From positions 186,001-250,000 of the forward strand of contig NZ_WOBR01000010.1 of the NCBI RefSeq assembly GCF_009727955.1: DNA of 64,000 bases, given 5' to 3'. This DNA comes from Aliivibrio fischeri. GTDB lineage: Bacteria; Pseudomonadota; Gammaproteobacteria; Enterobacterales; Vibrionaceae. The translations under genes were made by a program, and so were the position numbers. Positions 9,466-17,755 of the stretch are shown in pieces. A model generated the notes under the pieces. That model was not told where the DNA came from and did no database searches. It was given only the letters and a program-made list of their open reading frames with translations. How positions within the stretch are numbered: the stretch's first letter is position 1; every line of letters starts with the position of its first letter.

Positions 9466-12171
9466 ATGTTAATACCATCGAAACTGCATTTTCCAAGACG
9501 ATTACATAATGCCATTCTCCGTCAACGTGTTTTAGATACGCTAGAGAATGCGATGCATTACAAACTTGTTTTATTTCGATCTCCGGCTGGCTACGGAAAA
9601 ACAACCATGGCTGCACAGTGGTTATCAGACAAAGACGCTACTGGTTGGTATAGCCTAGATGAGAGTGATAATGATGAATATAAATTTGCAAAATACTTTG
9701 TACAAACAATAAGTAATGCAACTCATACTGAATTATCTCACTCCAAAGCGTTAACTGAAAAACGTCAATTTGCTTCATTATCAAGCTTATTTTCGCAAGT
9801 ATTTACTGAGCTAATCTCGTTTCAAGATGAAGCTTATATCGTTCTCGACGATTACCACTTAATTACCAATGACACCATTCACCTTGGTCTAAAATTCTTC
9901 TTAAAACACCTTCCAGACAATTTGACACTGGTAATAACAAGTCGCTCTCAGCCACCTCTAAATACAGCAAATCTACGTGTGAGAGACTTATTAATTGAAA
10001 TTGATAATCAAAGTTTAGCATTTGACCAATCAGAAACATCTCTATTTTTCAATCAACGTCTAAACGAAAATATTGACCAAGAAGCCATTACTCATGTTCG
10101 TGAACATGTTGAAGGCTGGCCATCTGCACTCCAATTGATTGCACTGCACAGTATTCAAAACAATCAATCTTTAAATAATTCAGCACAAGTCATGGCGCAA
10201 TTAAACCATGCGCATTTATGGGATTATTTAGCGGAAGAAGTGTTTGATCATTTGGATCAAGAAACGCAACAATTTTTAATGCGTTGTGCTGTTTTTGATC
10301 ATTTTAATACCACACTACTATCCAAAGTAACGCAACGGAAAGATGCGCAGTTGCTTATTGAAAATCTAAACCGATTTGGATTGTTTATTAACACAAATGG
10401 TGAGCAAGGTGATTGGTATAAATTCCATAATCTCTTTGCTGAGTTCTTAACCCATCAAAGACAAAACCACCTAGCACATGAAGAAATTGATCTACAAAAA
10501 TACGCAGCAGAAGCTTGGCTTGAACATGACAATATATATCAAGCACTTCGTCATGCTAAAAACGCCAAAGATGATATTCTGATCGCTAATATACTTACGC
10601 AACATGGCTGGCATTTATTTAATAATGGGGAACTTTCTTTATTAGAAACCACCATTTCAGATCTTCGTCCTGAGGTATTATTTACCTCTCCTCGCCTTGT
10701 TATTATTCGCGCATGGTTAGCTCAAAGCCAACATAATTATCTACAAGTGGATGATCTACTTTCTGAAGCCCAAAGAGAAATGGCAGATCGCAACATTGTT
10801 CTTGATAGACATATGCAAGGAGAGATTGATGCACTTCGAGCACAGGTTGCTATCAATAAAAATGAACCTGAAGCTGCACTTGCCTTTGCAGAAAAAGCAC
10901 TTGAAGAGTTAGAAACCAATAAATACCGCAGCCGCATCGTCGCAACATCTGTTATTGGTGAATATCACCACGTTTCAGGAAACCTTGCACAAGCACTCGC
11001 TCTAATGCAGCAAACTGAAAAAATGGCCATGACCTATGGCATTTATCATCAAGCTTTGTGGGCAATCTTACAACAAAGTGAGATTTTAATGGCACAAGGG
11101 TTTATGCAAGCGGCTTTTGATCTTCAAGATAATGGATTCAAATTAATTGAAGACCAAGATTTACACCAGTTGCCATTGCATGAATTTTTACTTCGCTCTC
11201 GTGCACAAATTTACTGGTTCTGGTTCCGTTTTGATGAAGCTGAACAATGTACTTGGAAAGGCTTAGATGTTCTTTCTCCTTTTGATGAAACAAAACATTT
11301 ACGTGGCTATTCAATGCTTGCACGCTTGGCCGTTGCTCGTGGTGAACTCGATAAAGCTGAACGATATCTAGATAAATGCCAACAGCTACTTGGACAATCT
11401 GATTATCATATTGACTGGAAAGCAAATGCCTCTTCAGCTCAACTTTTCTATTGGCAAGCGAAAAATAATTCAGAAGCCATTCAATATTGGTTAGCCCAAG
11501 CAGAAAGACCAGAAACTCGCTGTAATCACTTTACCCAACTGCAATGGCGCAACATTGCACGAGCTCAATTCCACCTAGGTGATATTGATACTGCAATTGA
11601 AACACTACAAACATCTCAGGCTATTGCTCAACAACATAAATTGCTCACCGATATCAATCGTAATGCGATCTTAGCTGCAATATTACTGTATGAAAATAAA
11701 CAGATTGATGAAGCGGTTGAAGCAATGCACCTTGCAATTAAGCAATCAAACCAAACTGGAATCATCGGTAGTTTCTTAATGGCGGGACGAAACGTTTTAA
11801 AACCACTTGGAAAATTACAACAAAAAGGTAATGTTACTGAGCTTGAAAAACATCGAATTGAACAATTACAGAAAGCACTCTCAAACAATGAACGCTCTCG
11901 CTCTGCGCATTTTGACGAAGCTTTTATTGAAAAAGTATTAAATACACCAGAGGTTCCCGAACTAATAAGAACGAGCCCACTCACCCATCGTGAATGGCAA
12001 GTGTTAGGTCTTATTTATTCTGGCTTTAGTAATGAACAAATTGCAGCTGAATTTGATGTCGCACCAACAACAATTAAAACTCACATTCGTAATTTGTATC
12101 AAAAACTGAATCTTCCAAATCGAAAAGCCGCTATCGCTATGGCTGACGAATTAGTAGGAATGATGAAGTAA
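9466..12171 (+). CDS. malT: Transcriptional activator of the maltose regulon
   Basis: STAND/LuxR-type ATP-dependent activator, inducer maltotriose. Starting at ATG 9466 it is 901 residues, the same as E. coli MalT, and begins MLIPSKL as that protein does; an upstream in-frame TTG at 9424 was rejected. Walker A is SPAGYGKTT (residues 39-47), with VLDDYHLI as the Walker B region. A TPR-like superhelix fills the middle, and the C-terminus is a LuxR helix-turn-helix (LTHREWQVLGLI ... TTIKTHIRNLYQKL). There is little Shine-Dalgarno sequence before the ATG, so translation may be weak. It is divergent from malP, its expected target. Confidence 0.95.
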   Translation: MLIPSKLHFPRRLHNAILRQRVLDTLENAMHYKLVLFRSPAGYGKTTMAAQWLSDKDATGWYSLDESDNDEYKFAKYFVQTISNATHTELSHSKALTEKRQFASLSSLFSQVFTELISFQDEAYIVLDDYHLITNDTIHLGLKFFLKHLPDNLTLVITSRSQPPLNTANLRVRDLLIEIDNQSLAFDQSETSLFFNQRLNENIDQEAITHVREHVEGWPSALQLIALHSIQNNQSLNNSAQVMAQLNHAHLWDYLAEEVFDHLDQETQQFLMRCAVFDHFNTTLLSKVTQRKDAQLLIENLNRFGLFINTNGEQGDWYKFHNLFAEFLTHQRQNHLAHEEIDLQKYAAEAWLEHDNIYQALRHAKNAKDDILIANILTQHGWHLFNNGELSLLETTISDLRPEVLFTSPRLVIIRAWLAQSQHNYLQVDDLLSEAQREMADRNIVLDRHMQGEIDALRAQVAINKNEPEAALAFAEKALEELETNKYRSRIVATSVIGEYHHVSGNLAQALALMQQTEKMAMTYGIYHQALWAILQQSEILMAQGFMQAAFDLQDNGFKLIEDQDLHQLPLHEFLLRSRAQIYWFWFRFDEAEQCTWKGLDVLSPFDETKHLRGYSMLARLAVARGELDKAERYLDKCQQLLGQSDYHIDWKANASSAQLFYWQAKNNSEAIQYWLAQAERPETRCNHFTQLQWRNIARAQFHLGDIDTAIETLQTSQAIAQQHKLLTDINRNAILAAILLYENKQIDEAVEAMHLAIKQSNQTGIIGSFLMAGRNVLKPLGKLQQKGNVTELEKHRIEQLQKALSNNERSRSAHFDEAFIEKVLNTPEVPELIRTSPLTHREWQVLGLIYSGFSNEQIAAEFDVAPTTIKTHIRNLYQKLNLPNRKAAIAMADELVGMMK

Positions 12172-12205
12172 TCAAATTTACGACATTTTTTACACAGAAC
12201 TTATG

Positions 12206-12211
12206 TATAAT
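12206..12211 (+). promoter_or_regulatory. -10 element for the DUF368 gene
   Basis: Perfect TATAAT, 52 bases before the ATG at 12263; no good -35 is visible. An inverted repeat, AACTTATG (12198-12205) with CATAAGTT (12234-12241) followed by Ts, overlaps it and could instead end malT transcription. Confidence 0.35.
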
Positions 12212-12262
12212 CATGCCATCTTCATGCATTGTGCATAAGTTTTTTATTTGTATCGAGATAAA

Positions 12263-13189
12263 ATGAATTATTTAACAACGTTCTTTAAAGGTATGGCAAT
12301 GGGAGCTGCTGATGTGGTTCCGGGTGTATCGGGTGGTACGATTGCTTTTATTACTGGCATTTATGATACGCTTCTAGAAAGCATTCGACGTATTAATCCA
12401 TCAATTCTAGGTTTATGGAAACGCGAAGGTTTTAAAGCAGCATTTAACCACATTAACGGCTTCTTTCTTATTTCTCTATTTGGTGGGATCTTAACAAGTA
12501 TTCTGACATTAGCGAAATTCATTACGTGGATGTTGCACACTCACCCTATTCCATTATGGTCGTTCTTCTTCGGCTTGATCCTGATTTCAATCGTACATAT
12601 TGCGAAACAGATTGAAAAATGGTCTTTAGATCGCTTTGTTATGTTATTTGCCGGAGCAGCGTTTGCTTATAGCATTACGGTTCTCAACCCGATGACAATG
12701 ACTCCATCGACATTCACTTATATTCTTGCGGGTTCTATTGCTATTTGTGCGATGATCTTACCAGGTATTTCAGGAAGCTTTATTCTTCTACTTATCGGTA
12801 TGTACGGTCCTGTACTTGGGGCTGTTAAATCTCTTGATTTGGTGACTATGGGACTGTTCGCATCAGGCTGCTTAATTGGCTTATTAAGTTTCTCACATGT
12901 CCTTTCTTTCCTACTAAGAAAGTTCCGTGATATTACGCTAATTTTCCTTACAGGCTTAATGGCAGGCACATTAGGTAAAATCTGGCCTTGGAAAGAAGTG
13001 TTAGAATGGCGCATTAATTCAAAAGGTGAGCAAGTTCCACTAATAGAGCAAAACCTATCTCCATTTAACTACGAACAAGTAACGCAGCAACCTGCACTCA
13101 TTGGTTTCGCAGTATTTGGCGTTATTTTAGGTATTGGTTTAGTTCTAGGGCTTGAAATGTACGCTAAGAAAAACGAGAAAGAATCGTAA
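12263..13189 (+). CDS. DUF368 membrane protein, likely undecaprenyl-phosphate translocase
   Basis: DUF368 inner-membrane protein of 308 residues with about eight to ten hydrophobic helices. The family motif MGAADVVPGVSGGTIAFITGIY lies near the N-terminus and a related half-motif, MILPGISGSFILLLIG, in the middle, consistent with an internal repeat. DUF368 proteins, including one from V. cholerae, have been reported to return the carrier lipid C55-P to the cytoplasmic leaflet, with a growth need at alkaline pH. Function here is by family. I use ATG at 12263 rather than TTG 12248. It follows malT but has its own -10 element and a terminator after it. Confidence 0.88.
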   Translation: MNYLTTFFKGMAMGAADVVPGVSGGTIAFITGIYDTLLESIRRINPSILGLWKREGFKAAFNHINGFFLISLFGGILTSILTLAKFITWMLHTHPIPLWSFFFGLILISIVHIAKQIEKWSLDRFVMLFAGAAFAYSITVLNPMTMTPSTFTYILAGSIAICAMILPGISGSFILLLIGMYGPVLGAVKSLDLVTMGLFASGCLIGLLSFSHVLSFLLRKFRDITLIFLTGLMAGTLGKIWPWKEVLEWRINSKGEQVPLIEQNLSPFNYEQVTQQPALIGFAVFGVILGIGLVLGLEMYAKKNEKES

Positions 13190-13222
13190 TTGATTGGTGC
13201 AAACTGATACATCAATAGATAC

Positions 13223-13253
13223 AAAAAAGGAGCATTCAATATGCTCCTTTTTT
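13223..13253. terminator. Bidirectional terminator, DUF368 gene / focA-like gene
   Basis: AAAAAAGGAGCAT / ATGCTCCTTTTTT with a short loop between the two convergent genes. Confidence 0.9.
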
Positions 13254-13278
13254 ACATCTGTAATACGACTAATATTAA

Positions 13279-14127
13279 TTAGTGATGATTTGGCTCACGA
13301 AGATAAATAATCCAGTAACCCATACCAACGAAGATGCCACCACCAATGATATTACCAATCGTTACTGGGATAAGGTTATTAATCACAAAATTATGTAATG
13401 TTAAATCTGCAAAATCCAATGCAGAATAACCACTTGCTGCCCAAAACTCAGGAGAAGCAAAAGTTTTAATGCCAATCGCCATTGGGATTTGGAACATATT
13501 CGCAATACAGTGCTCAAAACCTGCTGATACAAACATTGCTACAGGTAAGATCATAACCAAAATTTTATCTGTTAATGTACGACCTGAAAACGTCATCCAT
13601 ACGCCAACACAAACTAATACGTTACACATAAGACCGAGTGCAACTGCTTGCCAAAAACCATGGTGCAACTTGTGTTGTGCAATTTTCATTGTATTGATAC
13701 CAACCGCACCACCGTCGTTCATGTATTGTTTTGCAACTAACATGATACCAACAAGTAGCATGGCACCAATAAAGTTACCAACATACACAACAGCCCAGTT
13801 CGCACATAGGTTTTTCCAGCTGATTTTACCACTTGCGCGAGCAACTAAAGTTAACACCGAGCTGGTAAATAATTCACCACCGGTTACCACAACTAAAATA
13901 AGACCAAGACTGAAAGCCAAACCGCCAACAAAATGGGACATACCCCATGGCATTGATTCAGCACCAGTAGTTACTGTGGTATAGAAGATAAAAGCAATAC
14001 CGATATGTATTCCGGCAGTAATTGCTAATAAAAATGATTTAAATGGATCTTTGGTTGCTTTTGCTACGCCAACTTCAGCAGCGCGTTCTGCCATTTGTGG
14101 CGGTAGTAAAGAATCGAATTGGTTCAT
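13279..14127 (-). CDS. focA: Formate/nitrite transporter (FocA/NirC family)
   Basis: FNT-family channel for formate or a related small anion, 282 residues, six transmembrane helices. The N-terminus MNQFDSLLPPQMAERAAEVG aligns with FocA (FDLLLPxxMAxxAEExG). The FNT signatures are present: FVGGLAFSLGLILVVVTGGELFTSS, and GVWMTFSGRT with nearby VCNVL-like pore residues. The start is ATG 14127, but no Shine-Dalgarno sequence precedes it; a TTG at 14148 is the alternative and is no better. No pfl gene is adjacent, so the substrate (formate versus nitrite) rests on similarity to FocA. A strong hairpin lies in its leader. Confidence 0.85.
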   Translation of the reverse strand: MNQFDSLLPPQMAERAAEVGVAKATKDPFKSFLLAITAGIHIGIAFIFYTTVTTGAESMPWGMSHFVGGLAFSLGLILVVVTGGELFTSSVLTLVARASGKISWKNLCANWAVVYVGNFIGAMLLVGIMLVAKQYMNDGGAVGINTMKIAQHKLHHGFWQAVALGLMCNVLVCVGVWMTFSGRTLTDKILVMILPVAMFVSAGFEHCIANMFQIPMAIGIKTFASPEFWAASGYSALDFADLTLHNFVINNLIPVTIGNIIGGGIFVGMGYWIIYLREPNHH

Positions 14128-14151
14128 AGTAGAAACATTTTGATACAAGTG

Positions 14152-14179
14152 AATAGGAGGGTCGGATAATCCTCCTATT
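14152..14179 (-). promoter_or_regulatory. Hairpin in the focA-like leader
   Basis: Perfect 9-base arms, AATAGGAGG and CCTCCTATT, with a 10-base loop, 25 bases upstream of the start codon. On the minus-strand RNA the 5' arm contains AGGAGG. Role unknown: attenuator, ribosome standby site or operator. Confidence 0.4.
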
Positions 14180-14296
14180 TTGTTCGGAATACAAGCAATT
14201 TTATTATTGAAGAGTATTAATTTTAAGATTTGAATAAAGTATAAAAAAATATTTATTGAAACTAATAAATAAGCACTGATTAAGTAAAAATAAGAT

Positions 14297-14482
14297 TTAA
14301 ATTTTGATATCTATGCTTTCTCTATGACGACGATCTTTGTTTACTCTACGATCATACAACACAGGTTTCGATGGATACGTTCGTCGCTCTTCTTTTTTTC
14401 TAAGCTCTGCTTGGTAGGTTCCATCCACATCTACGGTATCAATAATTTTTTCATCAACATTTGGTAAGGATTTTTTACTCAT
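14297..14482 (-). CDS. Small basic hypothetical protein
   Basis: 61 residues, not recognised. An exceptionally strong Shine-Dalgarno sequence (AAGGAGGGG) lies 4 bases before the ATG, which is the main reason to trust it. The protein is highly charged: an acidic N-terminal half (DEKIIDTVDVDG), then a basic tail (RKKEERRTYP, DRRVNKDRRHRE). There is no signal peptide, membrane segment or Cys. It lies between tag and the focA-like gene on the same strand, 45 bases after tag, so it may be co-transcribed with tag. Confidence 0.65.
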   Translation of the reverse strand: MSKKSLPNVDEKIIDTVDVDGTYQAELRKKEERRTYPSKPVLYDRRVNKDRRHRESIDIKI

Positions 14483-14527
14483 ATCCCCTCCTTAACTCTT
14501 CTTTTTTTACAAAATAGCAATTGTTAC

Positions 14528-15097
14528 TTATTTGTTATTATTAACATAACAAGGGCAATTAACCAAGTGATCATTCACAACCCCCGTTGCTTGTAAAAAG
14601 GCATAACAAATTGTAGACCCTACAAATTTAAACCCTCGTTTTTTTAAATCTTTACTTAATTTGTCGGATAATTCCGTTGTTGCAGGTACTTCAGACATCC
14701 CTTCCCAATGATTGATAATCGGTTTTTGATCGACATAAGCCCAAAGATAATTTGAAAAACTGCCGAATTCTTGTTGTATCTTTATAAAAGCATTCGCATT
14801 CGTAATCACTGAATTAATTTTAAGTCGATTACGTATAATTCTGGAATCTTGCATTAAGGCTTCCACTTTATTTTGGTCATATTGAATTATTTTTTGTAAA
14901 TCAAAATCATCAAACAATAATCGATAACCTTCTCGCTTTTTCAAAATTGTCGACCAACTTAGTCCAGCTTGCGCTCCTTCTAATATCAAATATTCAAACA
15001 ATTCATGATCAGAATGAACCGGAACACCCCATTCATTATCATGATATTCCCTATCTAAATCAGAAACCTCCGCCCAACTACATCGCTCTTTTCTCAT
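14528..15097 (-). CDS. tag: DNA-3-methyladenine glycosylase I
   Basis: Removes 3-methyladenine from alkylated DNA (base excision repair). 189 residues, normal for Tag. Signatures: RCSWAEVSDLDREYHDNEWGVP at the N-terminus, EGAQAGLSWSTILKKREGYR containing the helix-hairpin-helix region, GFKFVGSTICYAFLQATG, and the zinc-binding C-terminal NDHLVNCPC. The Zn ligands expected from E. coli Tag (Cys and His near the N-terminus, His and Cys near the C-terminus) are all present. Transcribed leftward, divergent from the copper-delivery operon. Confidence 0.95.
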   Translation of the reverse strand: MRKERCSWAEVSDLDREYHDNEWGVPVHSDHELFEYLILEGAQAGLSWSTILKKREGYRLLFDDFDLQKIIQYDQNKVEALMQDSRIIRNRLKINSVITNANAFIKIQQEFGSFSNYLWAYVDQKPIINHWEGMSEVPATTELSDKLSKDLKKRGFKFVGSTICYAFLQATGVVNDHLVNCPCYVNNNK

Positions 15098-15214
15098 TTA
15101 CCTACCAACCTTTTTTTATACAATTTAACTGAGTTCACACAACAGATAATGTCTACCCACCCAAATTTTAACTTATGCTACCATTCGTTAACGAGTTTAG
15201 TTGAGTCGATATAT

Positions 15215-15655
15215 ATGAAAGCATTCACAGTTTTAATCAAAGCCTTTCTTATCTTATTACTATTTTGTACTGGTTTTTTCTTTACTGAAATAAGCACTTA
15301 TGTAAAAAGCTATATAAGTCCAAAAATTCAACTTAATAATACTTGCCATTTATCAACACAAGTTTGTCAGCAAAATGACATATCCATCATTCTTGAAAAG
15401 GATACGCTAACTCCTCTACAGCCTAGTTCTATTTCAGTGAACTGGCCAAACAATAATGCCGACAGCCTTACTATTACGTTACAAGGTTATGACATGGCAA
15501 TGGGCAATCCTACATTTAAATTATTACCCAATGCAGACAAAAGCTATTCTGGCGATATTTTACTTCCTATTTGTACACAAAATACCATGATTTGGGTCGG
15601 AACAATTAGTGATGGTAAGACCTCTATTAATGTTTCGTTAAAGGCAGAACAATGA
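15215..15655 (+). CDS. Unknown periplasmic or membrane-anchored protein, first gene of SCO1-PCuAC operon
   Basis: 146 residues from ATG 15215 (a start 22 codons earlier is less likely). An N-terminal hydrophobic helix (about residues 6-28) is a signal anchor. The rest is a small beta-rich domain with four Cys (NTCHLSTQVCQQ near the start, PICTQ near the end) and Met residues in GYDMAMGNP. I do not recognise a named family. Its stop overlaps the SCO1 start (ATGA), so translation is coupled. The context suggests a part in copper delivery to cytochrome oxidase, which is inference only. Confidence 0.7.
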   Translation: MKAFTVLIKAFLILLLFCTGFFFTEISTYVKSYISPKIQLNNTCHLSTQVCQQNDISIILEKDTLTPLQPSSISVNWPNNNADSLTITLQGYDMAMGNPTFKLLPNADKSYSGDILLPICTQNTMIWVGTISDGKTSINVSLKAEQ

Positions 15656-16212
15656 AAAAACTCTTAATTATCATCATTATTATTTCATCAGGGTTTGGGT
15701 TAAAGCAGCTCTATTTATCAAAGACAGCCAACAGCACTCAGCTTTATGGTGCGAAAAATCAACCAATAAACCTTCTTGATGAAACCGATCCTAGAATACG
15801 TATTGTTTATTTTGGCTTTACTCGATGCCCCGATGTTTGCCCGACATCTTTAGCTATGCTATCAGGCGCATTGAATCAAATTGATAAAACCACCTTATCT
15901 CAATTTAGACCTGTATTTATCACGTTAGACCCAGAGCGAGACGATGCCAAGCATGCCGCTGAATATGCCCACTACTTTCATCAAACAATCGAAGGTAGTT
16001 CTGGTTCTCTTCAGACCATTACACAATTAGCTGAACGTTATGGCGTCGTTTTTCGTAAATCTGAACTACCTGAATCTGAATTAAAGTACACCATAGATCA
16101 CTCATCTTACTTTTATTTTTTAAAACCAGATGGCACCTTACTTACCAAAGTGCCACACACCATGACACCAGAACCCATAGTGAAAGCAATTAATGAACTT
16201 TCGCAGCTATAA
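15652..16212 (+). CDS. SCO1/SenC-family copper chaperone
   Basis: Membrane-anchored thioredoxin-fold protein (186 residues) of the SCO family, which delivers copper to, or reduces, the CuA centre of cytochrome c oxidase. An N-terminal hydrophobic anchor (residues 2-20) is followed by CPDVCP (C59, C63), TLDPERDD, and the copper-ligand His (H150) in IDHSSYFYF. All three metal ligands of active SCO proteins are kept. It overlaps the upstream gene by four bases and is followed within 30 bases by a PCuAC gene, forming a three-gene operon. Confidence 0.92.
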   Translation: MKKLLIIIIIISSGFGLKQLYLSKTANSTQLYGAKNQPINLLDETDPRIRIVYFGFTRCPDVCPTSLAMLSGALNQIDKTTLSQFRPVFITLDPERDDAKHAAEYAHYFHQTIEGSSGSLQTITQLAERYGVVFRKSELPESELKYTIDHSSYFYFLKPDGTLLTKVPHTMTPEPIVKAINELSQL

Positions 16213-16237
16213 CGACACTTTAAAAGGAATATTAACC

Positions 16238-16684
16238 ATGAAAAAAACATTACTTGCTCTTAGCGCCCTATTTATTAGTTCGACTTCTTTCGCACAGAGT
16301 GAATTGATTATCGAAAATCCATATGCACGAGCGACGCCACCAAATGCAGTAAATAGTGCCATTTTCATGACCATTAAAAACGATGGAGATAAAGATCGAA
16401 CACTGGTATCTGCGACAACATCAGCCGCAAATAAAGTTGAACTTCATACTGTGATAAAAAGCGATGGCATGATGAAAATGCGCGAAGTAGATTCAATGAC
16501 AATAGCAAAAAACTCAGAGACGGTTTTAAAACCTGGCGGATTACACATCATGCTTTTTGAACTAACTGGCCCACTCAAAGAAGAGCAATTTATTGATGTA
16601 ACGCTTAACTTTGCAAACGGTGATAAAGAAGTATTTAAAGCACCTGTTAAGAAAGTCATGGCTGGAATGAAGCACAAAATGTAA
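16238..16684 (+). CDS. PCuAC-family periplasmic copper chaperone
   Basis: 148 residues, signal peptide MKKTLLALSALFISSTSFAQ cut at about residue 20. DUF461/PCuAC Cu(I)-binding motifs are visible: VELHTVIKSDGMMKMREV (H(M)x10MxxM type) and LKPGGLHIMLFELTGPL. The tail MAGMKHKM adds further Met and His. Passes Cu(I) to the CuA site with SCO proteins. The ATG at 16238 has AAAGGA upstream; the longer open frame starting inside the SCO1 gene was rejected. Third gene of the copper-delivery operon. Confidence 0.9.
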   Translation: MKKTLLALSALFISSTSFAQSELIIENPYARATPPNAVNSAIFMTIKNDGDKDRTLVSATTSAANKVELHTVIKSDGMMKMREVDSMTIAKNSETVLKPGGLHIMLFELTGPLKEEQFIDVTLNFANGDKEVFKAPVKKVMAGMKHKM

Positions 16685-16747
16685 TCATGTCTTATTAGTA
16701 AGTCAGCATGTCCGATTGGAGATATATGTAATTAATTGTACCTGTCA

Positions 16748-16782
16748 AACTGCATCCCATTATCCTCTGATGAGATGCAGTT
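16748..16782 (+). repeat. 9-base inverted repeat ending 3 bases before a start codon
   Basis: AACTGCATC (16748-16756) and GATGCAGTT (16774-16782), spacer 17. The second arm ends three bases before the ATG at 16786, so it covers the ribosome-binding region of the DMT transporter gene. Confidence 0.5.
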
Positions 16783-16785
16783 CAC

Positions 16786-17682
16786 ATGTATTATCTTTTA
16801 CCGCTATTCACCGTACTCATTTGGGGCGGAAATTCTATCATCAATAAAATGGCAGCTTCTGCTATCGAGCCAAGTGCGATGAGCTTTTATCGTTGGGCTT
16901 TTGCCATGCTGATTTTAACTCCGTTTTGCTTACCGTCTGTTATAAAATCTCGTCATGTGATCCGTCCATATTTAAGTAAATTGGCTTTCTTAGCATTACT
17001 AGGAATGGTGTTAAACCAATCTCTTGGTTACTACGCAGGTTTAACGACTACGGCTTCAAATATGTCGTTAATCACTTCACTAGTGCCATTAATCAGTATC
17101 TTTCTTAGCTTACCGTTATTGGGTAAACGCATTTCAGCATTAAGTATTGTCGGTGCAGTCATTTCACTTGCAGGTTTAACATTTATGCTTGGTCATGGAG
17201 ATATGACTTTCTTTTTACACCAACCAATTACAGAAGGTGATGGCTTGATGGTACTAGCAGCTCTCGCTTATGGTGCCTATTGTGTATTATTAAAACGCTG
17301 GAAAATGCCAATTACTAACTGGCAACTTATTTATATGCAAGGGATCTTCGCTGTCGCTATGCTAACGCCATTGTGGTTAACAAGTGATAGTCTATTACCA
17401 ACAGAAAGCTCAATTCCACTCATCATGTACGCTTCAATTGCCGCTTCTATCTTAGCGCCTTGGATGTGGGTAAAAGCGATTGATGTTATTGGTGCAGAAT
17501 CAAGTGCAATGTTCATGAATTTACTACCAGTAGTTGCGGTATCGTTAGCTGCAATCCTACTAGGTGAGAAGATTGAAAGTTATCATCTGATGGGCGGAAT
17601 AATGGTTATTTCTGGTGTTATATTGGCTCAAATTAAAACCAAGAAAGCCAAACAAGAAGCAAGCGTTCTCGTTAAAGCCTAA
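16786..17682 (+). CDS. DMT-superfamily (EamA) transporter
   Basis: Ten-helix drug/metabolite transporter of 298 residues with two EamA repeats (about 1-135 and 150-285). The N-terminus PLFTVLIWGGNSIINKMAA is typical of the amino-acid/metabolite exporter branch. LLGEKIESYHLMGGIMVISGVIL closes the second repeat, and the tail is basic (KTKKAKQEA). Substrate cannot be told. The ATG sits directly after an inverted repeat and no clear Shine-Dalgarno sequence is free of it. Single gene with its own terminator. Confidence 0.85.
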   Translation: MYYLLPLFTVLIWGGNSIINKMAASAIEPSAMSFYRWAFAMLILTPFCLPSVIKSRHVIRPYLSKLAFLALLGMVLNQSLGYYAGLTTTASNMSLITSLVPLISIFLSLPLLGKRISALSIVGAVISLAGLTFMLGHGDMTFFLHQPITEGDGLMVLAALAYGAYCVLLKRWKMPITNWQLIYMQGIFAVAMLTPLWLTSDSLLPTESSIPLIMYASIAASILAPWMWVKAIDVIGAESSAMFMNLLPVVAVSLAAILLGEKIESYHLMGGIMVISGVILAQIKTKKAKQEASVLVKA

Positions 17683-17709
17683 TTAAAATTTCTAGTTTAC
17701 ATACATAAT

Positions 17710-17737
17710 AAAGCCGACTATTAATGTCGGCTTTTTA
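17710..17737. terminator. Bidirectional terminator, DMT transporter / sigma factor gene
   Basis: AAAGCCGAC / GTCGGCTTTTT with a 6-base AT-rich loop. Confidence 0.88.
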
Positions 17738-17755
17738 ATACAAAGAATAAGTCAT

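Noticed and set aside
11628-11984. 118-codon open frame on the minus strand inside malT
   Set aside because: Antisense shadow rich in Ser and Cys; malT motifs cover the same bases.
13469-13984. 171-codon open frame opposite the focA-like gene
   Set aside because: Long only because the membrane-protein codons read well in antisense; no start signal and no recognisable domain.
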